This document shows positions 43,023 through 54,225 of a stretch of DNA of 64,000 nucleotides, piece after piece. The position numbers were made by a program, and so were the translations under genes. Each line of letters opens with the position of its first letter. Position 1 is the first letter of the stretch. The notes below the pieces were generated by a model, which saw nothing but the letters and a program-made list of their open reading frames with translations, did not search any database and had not been told where the DNA came from. This stretch comes from Heterocephalus glaber (taxonomy: Eukaryota > Chordata > Mammalia > Rodentia > Bathyergidae), in contig NW_004624734.1 in the NCBI RefSeq assembly GCF_000247695.1, positions 35,779,479-35,843,478 on the forward strand, read 5' to 3'.

Positions 43023-43371
43023 TTTTTTTTATATAAAAAAGTGGATTTTAATGACATGTGAACCATTCCTTCCTTTCCCCAGTTATCTGAGACCCTGCCT
43101 TAAAATTTAACTATGAAATATGGCAGATGCACAAATAAAAACAGGTTTAGATAATGATACAACATAGAATGAGAATTTTAGAACAGCCCAGCTTGACAAG
43201 ATAAAACCAAACATTTACTTGAAGCTTTCTGGGTCTCCTACTCACATCCCATTCCTCCTCCTCAAAGGTGACTCCTGCCCTGAATCTGAGGCTTACCATT
43301 CTCACACTATTTTAGTATATAATACATATATTCTACAGCACATATCTACATGTGTGTGGGCTATATGGATA
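43023..43371. other. Unassigned AT-rich stretch
   Basis: No exon or named repeat recognised. Confidence 0.35.
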
Positions 43372-43803
43372 CAGTCACTCCTCTGTATCCATGGGTTTCG
43401 TGTCCATGGATTCAATTGCATATTGAAAATATTTTTCAAACTACATCTGTACTGAACTTGTATGGAGTTTTTCTCTTGTCATTCTCTAAACAATCTGGTA
43501 AACAACTATCGATACAACTTTTATATTGTGTCAAGCATCATAAGTAATCCATTGGTGATTTAAAGTATACAGGAGGGCAGGGGATTTAGCTCAGTGGTGC
43601 TGCCGCCTGCCTTAAAAGTGCAAGGTCCTGAGTTTGATCCCCAGTACCAAAATAAAATAAAAATAAAGTATACAGGAGGATGTGTGCAGGTTATACCTAA
43701 CTCCTATGACATTTTATATAAAGGAGCTGAGCATCCTTCGATTTGGAGATTTTAGGATCCTCAAGTGATTCTGAAATCAGTCCCCTGTGAATCGCAAGCA
43801 ATG
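43372..43803 (+). mobile_element. Tigger/MER2-type DNA transposon with ID insertion
   Basis: Starts after a TA with cagtcactcctctgtatcca, then atccatggattcaattgcat, atctgtactgaacttgtatg, ttctctaaacaatctggtaa, ttataaaggagctgagcatcc-like sequence and a degraded right end. Non-autonomous pogo-like relic; an ID splits it at 43577-43663. Confidence 0.75.
43577..43663 (+). mobile_element. ID SINE with 16-bp target-site duplication
   Basis: gcaggggatttagctcagtg, cgcctgccttaaaagtgcaa, gtttgatccccagtaccaaa, AAAAT tail. Perfect repeats taaagtatacaggagg at 43561-43576 and 43664-43679. Confidence 0.97.
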
Positions 43804-43809
43804 ACACCC

Positions 43810-43839
43810 CCACACACACACACACACACTCACACACAC
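43810..43839 (+). repeat. (CA)n microsatellite
   Basis: CA units with one T interruption. Confidence 0.95.
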
Positions 43840-43870
43840 CGTTTGATCTCTTTTACCAAGTAGGAAAACA

Positions 43871-43961
43871 GGGCTGGGGATTTACCTCAGTGGTTCTGCA
43901 GCCTGCCTCGCATGTGCAAGGTCCAGAGTTCGATCCCCGGTACCAACAAAAAAAAAAAAGA
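43871..43961 (+). mobile_element. ID SINE, young type
   Basis: gggctggggatttacctcag, ctgcctcgcatgtgcaaggt, gttcgatccccggtaccaac, A tail. Confidence 0.95.
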
Positions 43962-45130
43962 TTCTGATTCTGAAGAAAAGCACTCCTACAAAACAAGCTT
44001 GGGGGAAAAATCAACCCCTTTATTTCTAGCCCAAGGATAGTATAGAGAGGGTGAGAGCCTGATTATCTGCTTCAGGTCTGAAATAAATGCCAATGAGCAA
44101 GAAAGAGTCTTTTTTGAAGACTTCCAGATGATGCCAGGTCTTTCGTCTCCCTGTGAATACCATCACTAGCAGACCATGGATGTCACGGAAGATTCCATCT
44201 TCTGGCTTTTCACGATCATTCTTTATAAATGTCACTGTGAAGACATCTTTTTCATCAAATTCTTTACTAACAATAACTTTGGTCCAAGAGATAAGAGTTT
44301 ACATAGTATTTCTATTTTATCCCTTTTTAAAAATGACAAATATTGACAAACTTCAAGGATGGAAGATGTTATTTATGAAGGTTGTTGTAAGGTAAAAAAT
44401 CACAAGATGGAGATTTGTGATTCTTTATTGAACTTGATTATAAAAGTTTTTATCGAGCACTGTCAAACTCATGAGCTGGGGAGAGACTTCAGATTTATAA
44501 CTTAGTCCTAAATGGGCAACAGCAGATATAAAATCTTGGAATTTAATATCAGCTTTGAAAATGTTAAATTGAGAGTTCGAGCAGTTTTTGCTTTATGAAC
44601 AGGCACATCATCGAGTGAAAGGGCTGTATTGATTTCTGACACAAGAGGCTGAGCCTTTTCATATCCCATTTCATTCTAAGGCCCATTTTAGGCGAGGTCC
44701 TCTTCATTTCCATTTAGTGCTTCTGACTTAATTGGAAGAGAAAGCAAACAGCTTTACAGAGAAGGACCGGGTCACTGCAGGGGTGCAGAGCAGAACTAAA
44801 GAAATCTGCTAAATGACAAAAGGTTCCTGTGGGGAGAATTTTCCCCTGAAGTGTTCCAGTTCAAAGCAGATTCAAAGTCCTTTCTTTGGGCTGTTTTTGC
44901 AGTGAAATGCAGCAGGAAGGGTGGCCTTCCGTGCACTGTTAATTTTTTCACCAACTGTCCCCAACTGGAGAGGCCTCCTCACCACTTGCCTTCCTGGGAA
45001 CACACAGCTCTCAATTCAGAGGTCTTGGGGGTGAGCAGAGAAGGATCCAGTCTGGGAATATACATAGCCATCCAGAAAACCCCTTGGCAGTCTTTCTGCA
45101 GGTCACGGTATTATAGGCAGCTAAGTTAGG
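43962..45130. other. Unassigned stretch with possible conserved block
   Basis: About 1.17 kb without named repeats or exon. 44540-44760 is unique AT-rich sequence (gagttcgagcagtttttgct, cttctgacttaattggaaga) and a candidate conserved non-coding element by look only. Confidence 0.3.
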
Positions 45131-45696
45131 TGGAAACTAATAGAGAGTCAGACATAGCTAGGCCCTCGAGGGCATCAGTGCAAAAGATGAGAACTTATCC
45201 CAGCTGTAGCTGGAGTTGCATCCATTGAAGGCCTGGCCTCAATAAAGATGTAATGACCAGGCCTACCTGCCTGCCTGAGGGATATATGATAACATGAGAT
45301 TGGACTGTGATTGGTATCCCCTGGTCCAGTAAAGATCAGACAGACATCAGTCACCCAGGTAGGTGACCAGAGCATCTGGACCCATTCCTTCCCAAAGGGA
45401 CTTTGTTCTTTCCATGAACCCTTGCTACATGACTTGCTTCCCTATTGGATCAATATTAGCTAAGCGGCTATACTTGTAATCCTATAGGTTGATTGTAGCT
45501 TGACCCACATTGTACCCACATTGTGACTTTGCTGTATAAATTATCCCTGACAAAGGGCTTCAGTGGCAGCCTACTCTTGAGACTCCTCCTGTCTCTCAGA
45601 AGCTATCTCTAAATAAGTCTTTCCTACTCATAGCCTTCATTGTTTCTTGGAATTTATTCTTCGATTTTGGGGGACAGGAACTCGGCGTACCTGACA
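45131..45696 (+). mobile_element. Probable solo LTR of an endogenous retrovirus
   Basis: From tggaaactaa to cgtacctgaca. TATA-like tataaa at 45535-45540, then gagactcctcctgtctctca and an AATAAG poly(A)-like signal (about 45612), then a T-rich U5-like part. No internal retroviral genes are visible. The 5' border is uncertain. Confidence 0.5.
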
Positions 45697-45899
45697 TCTA
45701 CCAGGTTGGAAGTTATATTTCTCCTAAATCAATGGGGCAGATGGCCAGGAGAGCTCCTGTTCTCACTTTCTAGTCCTTTGGTGTCTGTGCAGACTCCAAA
45801 TTGGTTACTGAAAAAGTAACCCTCACAAGGTCTTCATGTAGCCACTGTCTTCTATGATCAAAGGAGCCACTACCCCCAAAGTATCTTTCCTGTTATTTC

Positions 45900-46351
45900 C
45901 TAGGATTATTATTATACATTGTCACAAATTTAGTGGCTGAAAACAACACAAATTTACTCAGGAGATCAGAGATTCACAGTGGGGTCTTACAGGGATAAAA
46001 TCCAAGCTACATCCCTGTTGAAGCCTCCAGGGCAGAATCATTTCCTTGGCTTTTCTAACTCCTGAAAGCCTCTGGTATTTCTTCGTTCTTGGCTCTTTGG
46101 GCTCTGTCTTCAAGTACATCGACCCAGTACTGGCCTCTGTCACCTCCTCTCTCTCTCCTGACCCTCCTGCCTTGCTCTAGTAAGGACTTTGGCCCTAACC
46201 AGACAATTCAGGAAAAACCTCTACATCTCAAGATCCTTACTAATTGCATCTGCAAACTCCCTTTTCCCATATAAGGCAAGAGAGTCACAGGTTCTGGGGA
46301 TCGGGATTATAATATATTTGGAGGGGGGCCATTATTTAATCCCCTATACCT
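45900..46351 (-). mobile_element. MLT1-type MaLR LTR, antisense
   Basis: cattgtcacaaatttagtgg, ctgaaaacaacacaaattta, cttggcttttctaactcctg, catctcaagatccttactaa, ttgcatctgcaaactccctt, gtcacaggttctggggatcg. Confidence 0.8.
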
Positions 46352-46439
46352 CCAAGCTATTAAACTGAAATCTTACCATTTGAGAGACATCCCTTTGGGT
46401 CTCACATTTCCCATGTTTATAAGTGCTTTTTTAAATGCA

Positions 46440-46513
46440 AGGGGCTGGGGTATATAGCTCAGTAGCAGAGCACTTGCCTATCATGTGCAAAATCTTGGAT
46501 TTGATCCCCAGCA

Positions 46514-46514
<1 letters not shown>
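46440..46514 (+). mobile_element. Old ID SINE with CA tail
   Basis: ggggctggggtatatagctc, agagcacttgcctatcatgt, tttgatccccagcaccacac. The 3' end grades into the CA repeat. Confidence 0.92.

Positions 46515-46544
<30 letters not shown>
46515..46544 (+). repeat. (CA)n microsatellite grown from an ID tail
   Basis: Fifteen CA units continuous with the ID end ccagcaccacaca. Confidence 0.95.
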
Positions 46545-46548
<4 letters not shown>

Positions 46549-47395
46549 CACTCCTGATAAAGCTGATGCCAAAAGAGTCTTTAAGAAGCCCTGGTCTGCT
46601 CATGAGTTTCCCTCAGCCCTTGACTCTTCTATTCAGTAAGGCTGAATTAGGTTGGTTCATGGAGCCTCTATGTGATGCCCCTCCCAGCCCTATAATCCAT
46701 GAGAAAGTGAAGAAAATACAGAGATGGAATTACATTAATAACTTCATTACTTAACTAGTAGAACAGGGATATCTGGAATCATCCTAAAGAGAGAGAATGG
46801 CTCAGGCTAGGAGGACCCCTGAGGCCCTGGGTTGAAGGAATCATTCTGGAATCAAGCAGAAGCAGGGTGGTCCAGAGAGGAAGCCTAGGAAAAAGGGGTA
46901 AAATCTGGAAGTCCTGTGTGCCAGAGTTCTCTGCCCCTCTGTTATCAATTGGCTAAGGGTTATTTTGCTCAACTTGGATTGAAATCACGAATAGGCAAAG
47001 TGCAGCTCCCTTAGTGTTGTTAGCGCGCTGAGCTTTGAACGCCAGCAGCTCTTGAGCTCAGTGTAGTGACCCTTCCTGCAGCTTCGCAGGAGGCCAGAGC
47101 TAGCAGCTACCGACAGCTCTCGGGAACTCTCAAGCAACCAGAGCTAGCAGATCTGGTGGCTCTCTCTTTCTCTCCACCCTTCTGGCTCCTAGCTGCCCTC
47201 ACCGTTACCAGATCCAGGTACTGGCCATTTCATACTAGCAGGCTTGATGGTTACTAGCTCTTAATATAACCAGCTCAGCCTGCTCTATTAGAGATAGGAA
47301 TCATGAATAGGTAAAACAAAACCATCTGAAAGAGGCTTTCTTAGGTCTTACGTTGCAGTATAAGAAACAGTACTTGCACTGTGCTGATAAGAGCA
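46545..47395. other. Unassigned stretch
   Basis: No exon or named repeat. Around 47020-47110 there are a few CpGs (gttagcgcgctgagctttga) and two gagctagcag words at about 47097 and 47140. Confidence 0.35.
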
Positions 47396-47406
47396 AGGGA
47401 AGGCTG

Positions 47407-47492
47407 GGCCGGGGATTTAGCTCAGTGGTTTCGCCGCCTGCCTTGCAAGCACAAGGGCCCGAGTTCGGTCCCCGGTACCAAAAAAAAGAGTG
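47407..47492 (+). mobile_element. ID SINE with 11-bp target-site duplication
   Basis: ggccggggatttagctcagt, ctgccttgcaagcacaaggg, gttcggtccccggtaccaaa. Direct repeats agggaaggctg at 47396-47406 and 47493-47503. One of the least diverged copies here. Confidence 0.96.
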
Positions 47493-47576
47493 AGGGAAGG
47501 CTGCTCATATAGGCAAAAAAGGGGGAGCAGGCTCATGTGTGTGTACAGTATCCTGCCTGCTGACTGCAGACTTTCT

Positions 47577-47670
47577 TTTTTTTGTTTGTTTGTTTTGGTA
47601 CCGGACATCAAACTCGGATCCTTGCGCTTGCGCAGCAGGCAGCGAAACTGCTGAGCTAAATCCCCGGCCC
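47577..47670 (-). mobile_element. ID SINE with 16-bp target-site duplication
   Basis: Reverse-strand ID: (gttt)n tail, ggtaccggacatcaaactcg, gcgcagcaggcagcgaaact, gagctaaatccccggccc. Perfect repeats tgactgcagactttct at 47561-47576 and 47671-47686. Confidence 0.97.
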
Positions 47671-47686
47671 TGACTGCAGACTTTCT

Positions 47687-49325
47687 GCTTTGTCACAGGG
47701 ACAGGTGTCTTCTCATGGACTTGGACAGGGATCTATAAAGCAGCTGTGGAGGGGCGGGGTCATCTCAGAAAGCTGTGGGGTGGTCTTCTGGGATAGACCC
47801 TGACCAGAGCTTGCAGCAACCAAAGCAAAAGTCTCCAAGTGGCCTTGAGGCATTTGGGGCAGGCACAGCTGTCAAAGACAGAAGAAAACAGTATCTCTTC
47901 ATCAGGCCGCACCCTTCTGCCCCACCCCCACCTGTGCTCTCTACCTCCTGCACCCTGTCTGTGGTCTGAGAGCCTGGCCTCTGCTGCCTGTACCAAGTGG
48001 TCCTCTGGCTTGCAGCTATGTCTAGCCAGTGGACGGCACAAGCAGGACCAGAGGACAGTAACAGAGAATCCAGAGCATTTCTTCCCTGGGTTCCCTCCCT
48101 GCCAGACTGTTTGGCAGTGACAGTATCCCTCAAGCCTATGGAAATGCCCTTCCTTCCAGCATGGCTATAGCTGTCTGCAAGTTCTGGTAACTGTTTCCTT
48201 CTTGCCCTTGAGAGTTGCTAGATTAGGGATGCTTTAGCATTCTTCATTACTTTTGAAATACATTTGAAAAGAATCCCTTCCTTTAAAAATGTCTGCAATT
48301 ACTCTTCCCTTCTGAGTGCGCCATTTCTCTCCTGGTTTGAGACCCCTCATGTCCCAGCTTGACCCAGAAGAGAGACTGCCCAGTTCAGTGAAAGCACAAG
48401 TCTACTCGGCGTGTCAAGTAGTCGCCCAGAGCCAGACCTTAGAGCTCAATGCCGTTAAGCCCTGGTCTTTGCTACCTAACTCCTCCGGCACTGATTTCAG
48501 GAGCCCTGACAACTCATCAATACCTGGACTCCCCACACGCCTTCTTGTCCCGCAAGAGGAAGGCTCTGGTCAGGCCAAAGTCAGTTTAGCTGGTTTATGT
48601 CTTACCCAGCAATACACTGGCCTTTTTGTCCCCATATCTCTCTTTAAGCTTTGTCACTATGCGTTATCGTTCCTGGATTCAGTCAAACCTGGCGTGTGAG
48701 GAAACTGGGTATCTGGACCAGTGAGGCTGGAGATGGACCTGGACCAGACACTGGATCGTAGTGAACGCTCCTGGGTAAATTCCGTCACGCACAACTGCCT
48801 GTGTCTCTGTCTCAGCGCTCACTTGTTCTCAGACTCCTGTGGCCTTTAATAGCCTCTACTGGGCAAACGCTGCAGGATCCTCCCACAGGCCATCATCACG
48901 GTGCTAACACCTTGCAGAGATTATGGCAGCTGGCTCAGAGCAGGAACACACAGAAATGCAGAGGGAGAGGAGGAGGAGAGATGGACGCATTCGAGGAAGG
49001 AGGCGGCAGACCAGAATGGCACTGCCCAGTTTTACAGTGCACCCCTAGAGCCTTCATTCCTAATGCTCCCCCAATGGGTCTGGGTGCTAGTCTTGGCTCT
49101 GCCCCTACTTACCTACCTGTATGAGCACTGACTTCTCCAGATATTTGTTCTTTCCACTCATAAGGGAATGCTATGAATCAGACTCACTTCCAAATGCATT
49201 TATTATGTTATATTCAAGTTTTTAAAAAACTCACATATTAGGGGCATTTTAATTGGGAAATAGAGATCAGTTTGAAGTGGGCTCTTTAGATTTCAGGGTT
49301 GGAACACAAGAGGTTAAATAAAACC
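47687..49325. other. Unassigned stretch
   Basis: About 1.6 kb. Frames of 93-127 codons lie on both strands (47760-48133, 48316-48699, 48801-49124) with no recognised domain. No named repeat. Confidence 0.35.
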
Positions 49326-49505
49326 ACACCTGGAATCCAGCGTCACTATTTACTGTGTGACTCTGGGCAAGCAATTTAGCCTCTGTGAGCCTCTATTTCC
49401 TTTTCTGTAAAGCAAGAAGGATGCCACCTGTCTTGTATAATTGTGAAAATTGATCAAAACAGTGTATAGGCACCCTGGACATAAGCCAGTACCTTACGTC
49501 ACCCG
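49326..49505 (+). mobile_element. MIR SINE
   Basis: cacctggaatccagcgtcac, actgtgtgactctgggcaag, agcctctatttccttttctg, attgtgaaaattgatcaaaa. Confidence 0.9.
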
Positions 49506-49724
49506 TTCTCTTCATGGAGTTACATTTGAAGAAGACAATTCAAGAGCCAAACATAACTTATAAAGTTTTTAAATCATAAGAGCATCACTCAAAAAACAAA
49601 GGAGATCCACTTTACAATCCACTATGTTCATTAAAATCTCTTTTCTTCCTGTACCCCATTCCCTTATCCCCACCCACCAACTGCTCCAGAATTTAACTAG
49701 AAACTCCACAAAACTTTCCCCAAC
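49506..49724. other. Unassigned stretch
   Basis: No exon or named repeat. Confidence 0.4.
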
Positions 49725-49980
49725 TTGCCAGATTTAGCAAATACAAAGCAAAATAAAACAAACGGCAAAAAGGATACCAGTTAAAAATGAATTTCAGATA
49801 CACAAAAAATTATTTTTTTAGTACAAGTAGTCCCATCTAATACCTGGGACAAACATATTAAAAAACACATACAATGGTACCTTGGTTCACAAACTTAATT
49901 CTTTCCATGATTCTGGCCACAGAATTTGTTCATGAACTGAGGCACCACTGTACTTATACCAAAAAAAAATTATTTGTTGT
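49725..49980. mobile_element. Probable old DNA-transposon remnants
   Basis: Two juxtaposed patterns: cttgccagatttagcaaata with atgaatttcagatacacaaa, and ggtaccttggttcacaaact with tgttcatgaactgaggcacc, whose ends are partly inverted repeats. Both resemble common mammalian relics that I cannot name reliably. Confidence 0.4.
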
Positions 49981-50358
49981 TTACCCAAAATTCAGATTTG
50001 ACTGCACTTTATCTAACGGCCCTACCCAACACTCCAACCCACAAATATTTTTCTGCTTTTCACTTTCCCCATCCCATACTTGTTGTGTCACGAAGGAAGT
50101 TGCTCTTGTTTCATTTTTAATTTTTCACCTGCACTCTGCCCATTATTATCAGCATTGTCCACAATAAAACAGAGCTTTGGAGCTGCCTTAGCAAGAGCTC
50201 TTCTCCTTCTCCTGGCCTCTGCAATCCTACTTCCCTATATCCATTCTACAAATTCTGTATTTTTCAAAGGAACAGGGCCAGAGAGAAGAGGCTCCCTGGA
50301 TAAAGTTTAAATTTTTGTCAGTGTTAAGGGGTGAAGACATAGCTCTCACATAATAATA
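49981..50358. other. Unassigned stretch
   Basis: A 97-codon + frame starts at 49874 and runs in; unrecognised. No named repeat. Confidence 0.35.
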
Positions 50359-50369
50359 AACAAGGCATT

Positions 50370-51354
50370 CCCACCAACAGTGTAGAGGGATTCTTTTTAC
50401 TCCCACATCTGTGATAGGATTTATTTTTGATTTCTTGATGATGACCATTCTTTCTGGTATAATATGGAATCTCAGTGTTGTTTTAATTTGGATTTCTCTA
50501 ATGGCCAGTGAAGTTGAGAATTTCTTCATGTTATTTATTCATTTCAGCTGCCCATTTTTTTATTGAATCTTTTGTTTTTGGGAGGTCTAATTTTTTCAGT
50601 TCTTTATCTATTCTACATATAGTCCTCTGTCTGAGGAATAGGTGGCAAAAATTTTTTTTGCCATTCTGTAGATTTTCTTTTCATTCTTTTGGTTGTTTCT
50701 TTTGCTGTGCAGATTTCTAATTGTTGGTGGGAATGTAAACTAATACAACCACTATGGAAGTCAGTATTGAGATTCCTCAAAAAATGAAAACCAGAAATTC
50801 CATTCAGCCCAGCTATTCCCCTTCTAGCTATTTTCCTGGAAGAGTTAAAGACATCATATTATAGTGATCCATGCACACCCATATTTACAGCAGCACAATT
50901 CATAATAACTATATCTTGGAAGCAGCCTATACGTCCATTAACAGATGGACAATATCATAAAGAAAATGTTGTATTTACCCACGATGGAGTTCTGCTCTGC
51001 CACAAAGAAGGATAAATTTGAGGCTTTTGTAGGAAAATGGATCCACCTTGAGATAATAATGTTAAGCGAAATGAATCAGACACACAAGCTTAAATATTGC
51101 TTGGTTACTCTTATATGAGAAACCCAAATTATAAATAAGGAGAAAAATAAAAGATAGATAATAGGAAGTAAAGAGACAGATCTTTCTCAAATAGGAAAGG
51201 AATCAAGAGATGAAGGGGGCGGGGAAAGGGAAGGGAAAAGTGATTAAAGAAGGAATTAAGATGTGTATATTTAGCAACTCCACATAACAAATGTAAACAC
51301 TATGTACTGCAGACATGTAGTAATAAAAATAAATAACAATAACAACAATAATAA
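50370..51354 (+). mobile_element. L1 insertion with inverted 5' segment (twin priming)
   Basis: 50370-50728 is L1 ORF2 sequence in reverse orientation (cccaccaacagtgtagaggg; tctaatggccagtgaagttg). 50729-51354 is the directly following L1 part in forward orientation (ttggtgggaatgtaaactaa, acaaagaaggataaatttga), with a purine-rich 3' UTR and AAT-rich tail. Flanking repeats aacaaggcatt occur at 50359-50369 and 51355-51365. Diverged, with stops in the frame. Confidence 0.92.
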
Positions 51355-51442
51355 AACAAGGCATTTAGCACAGGGGCTAGTATATAGTAAATATAGAACA
51401 CTTGCTTCTTTCTCCTTTTATTAATCCTGTTAATATTATTAA

Positions 51443-51471
51443 TAGATAGATAGATAGACAGACAGACAGAC
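51443..51471 (+). repeat. (GATA)n-(GACA)n microsatellite
   Basis: Four GATA units pass into three GACA units. Confidence 0.95.
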
Positions 51472-52649
51472 TGGCTGACCCTTCCCTACCATCCTAGCCC
51501 CCATCTAAGGACTAATTCTTTGTGGAACATTCAAGGGAGCTTAAAAGCTGGTGAGGGGCTGGCCCACCCCATAGTTCCCCTAAGAGGTATGTGGTGGTCA
51601 CAGGTCCCTCCAGTCTGGATCCGTAGAAGCTCATGGTCCCCTCCAGCCTAGGGACCATCCTAACTCCACTGTCTGGGGGCCACAAGTGATCCTAGCATTG
51701 TGCTGTTTCCAGGTCTTGTCACATGCCCCCGCCCTGGAAGCTCAAGGTTCCCAAGGCCCTCAAGGAGCCAGGGGCCCCTTCCAAGACCATGGCCAGGCCA
51801 AGGTTCCTTTAGATGATGCAGCCTCACTGCTGCTGACTGCATGGAATCCGTCCCTGCTGGGGCCACCTTAGAGAGTTCAATTCCCATTACAGAAACAAAG
51901 TCTGCTAAACTGAAAGAGATGTTGATCCTGAGTGCCAGCCAGAGCCTTGCCTGTTCCCAAAGGGGTGCCAGGCCCATTAGAGTTTTGCACAGCTGACTGC
52001 TCACCTGTTCTTCATTTTCCACTTCAATCAGCGCCCTAAACAGTGTCCCAGAGAGAAGGACGCAGAAAACAAAACAGTAAAATTGAGCATTTCCCCCTTG
52101 GCCCTTTGTAAGGCAGACCCTCCAGGCTGCCTCAAAGAGCAGAGGCAGTTTCATGTCTCTCCCCGTGCCCCTTTTTTTATTCTTCTAAGAATGGGAATCC
52201 AATCCGGGACAGATGAAACCCAGGGCTTAAAAAAAAAAAAAAAAAAGATGGCATCACATTCATCCCACTTATAACTACCACGGGGCTTCTCTGCTGTTCC
52301 CTCTTCCTTTATTATTGCTACTTTCCCAAAAGCACAGATCAGAAAAAGAAACAAAGGCTAAAAAAAGAGTCAGAGTGGCACAGGATGCTTCCTAATTTCA
52401 ATTCATTTTAATGAACACTAGCTGTGAGGGACACACTTGCTTCAGGGGATCCAGATTAGGGTAAAGCTGGCCCCTGCACTCCTGACGCCCCCAGTTGTGT
52501 GGGACTCAGACTTAAGCCACCTGCATTAGGGATGTGCTATGTGGCCCACAGGGACCATGCAGGGACAAGAGCGGAATTGAAGACCTCAGAAACAGAAGCC
52601 ATGTTGGGGTGCTCAGGGTTCAGGTTGTGGTTGGAGGTTTTCTTTTTTG

Positions 52650-52652
<3 letters not shown>
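51472..52652. other. Unassigned stretch with a 164-codon reverse frame
   Basis: The reverse frame 51660-52154 is open but unrecognised; its C-terminal part is Gly/Pro-rich low complexity. An 18-base A tract lies at 52229-52246 without a clear retroposon body upstream. No named repeat. Confidence 0.35.

Positions 52653-52696
<44 letters not shown>
52653..52696 (+). repeat. (TG)n microsatellite
   Basis: About nineteen TG units, then cgcgca. Frames through it give Cys-Val repeats and are artefacts. Confidence 0.95.
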
Positions 52697-52698
<2 letters not shown>

Positions 52699-52908
52699 TG
52701 TGCCTGTGTTGTGTTTTACTTTCTCTCCTTTTCTCTTTCCCCATTCTTTCATAACACCACCCTCACCCCACTGGGATGGTCAAGCTTAAACTGAATAATC
52801 CTCCAAACCCCTCAACACCTCCCATCTTGACGCTAGGAAAAATAGGCCATTGCATCTAGCTTTTTCTATAGATCTTTCTGTCTCTGAGAGGTACAGTATA
52901 CAATAATA

Positions 52909-53008
52909 NNNNNNNNNNNNNNNNNNNNNNNNNNNNNNNNNNNNNNNNNNNNNNNNNNNNNNNNNNNNNNNNNNNNNNNNNNNNNNNNNNNNNNNNNNNN
53001 NNNNNNNN
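52909..53008. other. Assembly gap, 100 N
   Basis: Exactly 100 unknown bases, the usual placeholder for a gap of unknown size. Anything spanning it, including the reverse ORF with a run of X residues, is unreliable. Confidence 0.99.
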
Positions 53009-53029
53009 GCTCACAAAAGCAGTGCTTGA

Positions 53030-53195
53030 GCAGAGTTTCAAATGCACATACTTTGGAGATGAACAGAGCTGGGCTGTCGTACCATCCATGAGATAAGCAG
53101 CTAGTTAAACTGTGACTCCATTTGCTGGTGTATAAAGTGGGGATGCTGTTTCCTGCCTCCCAGGTTTATGAGGAGGTCAAAGGGAGATGAGATGT
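53030..53195 (+). mobile_element. MIR SINE
   Basis: tggagatgaacagagctggg, agttaaactgtgactccatt, ataaagtggggatgctgttt, ccaggtttatgaggaggtca. Confidence 0.65.
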
Positions 53196-54094
53196 GCTCA
53201 GTGTGAGTTGCCTCACCCACCAGTGTGAGCAGCGCCATTTCAGGACCCCGTGCTTCGGCACCCAGTGATAATCCTGACAGCATACTGAGCTTGCTTGCTT
53301 TCAAAGTGTCTCACACATGTGTTTCATTTCTCCACCAGCATCAAAAACCTCTTGAGAACACAAGACACCATGTATCATAACAAACATTTCATGGGACTAG
53401 GCTGCAGGACAATGCAGAGCTTTCTACAAAGGTGCCGAGTTTTCTGTTTTATGTAAGAGCGAAGGGGGCCAGAGAATTTCCAAGGCCGAAACATCGAATG
53501 TACATGTTTACCCAGCGAATGAGGCAGAGGCAAAGACAAAGTGAATTCTGGTTGGGCTGCGACAGCCTCCTGTGACAGACAGCCTGCAGAGTGAGGAGAA
53601 CGTGCCGGATGTGCTGGCAGAGGAGAAATGAATGCAGCAGCGGGGGATGCTGTGCAAGAGGATAGACAGCGGCCCGCATGAGCCTGCAAAGGCGCCTTCC
53701 TGCCCTCCTCACTGCTGTCCACTCGAGGCCAGGGGCCCTTCAGGTGGAGGGGAGCTAGCAAATTCCAGAGTGTGGCCGCCCAGGAGCCAAAGGTACAGCT
53801 ACCAAATGGCACCCACCAAGTCAGCGATGGGAAAGGGAATACAGTGAATAATATGGGTAATAATATGGTGATAACGTGAAGCTGAGCCCACACTCTTCCT
53901 CCTCATAGGGTTGTGGCCCCTGACAGGAATCTGTGTGATGCTGAGACTGGGAAATGCTTCTTTGATAAGAGAGCCCTCCTAATGCCTGCAGCAAGAAGCC
54001 TGTTGACAAATGTTTGCCAGTGATGCTTGGAGCTCTTCGAAAGAGAAAGCCATAATGCAGTGCCTCCCTAGGGGGAGTGCCTAGAGCAGGCCAG
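53196..54094. other. Unassigned stretch with a 172-codon reverse frame
   Basis: Reverse frame 53375-53893 begins with a hydrophobic run but shows no known domain; a second reverse frame overlaps it (53449-53712). Probably chance. Confidence 0.35.
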
Positions 54095-54225
54095 CCCCTT
54101 CCTTTTACCAGGGAGGAAAACTAAAGTGCAGAGAAGTCCTGCGAGGTGGTGCAGATCACTCAGTGGGTGAAGAAGCTGGAGCTGAGAGCTCAGCTCTCCC
54201 AATCCTTGGTTCACCACTCAGTCTT
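54095..54225 (-). mobile_element. MIR-like SINE, antisense
   Basis: cttttaccagggaggaaaac, taaagtgcagagaagtcctg, cactcagtgggtgaagaagc. Confidence 0.55.

Noticed and set aside
51660..52154. 164-codon reverse ORF
   Set aside because: No domain recognised, low-complexity C-terminal part, no splice or start context that supports a gene.
52534..52794. Cys-Val repeat protein
   Set aside because: Translation of a (TG)n microsatellite.
52856..53089. Reverse ORF spanning the gap
   Set aside because: Contains a run of unknown residues from 100 N and is not evidence of coding.
53375..53893. 172-codon reverse ORF with hydrophobic start
   Set aside because: Another frame is open over the same bases and no family is recognisable; length is compatible with chance in GC-richer DNA.
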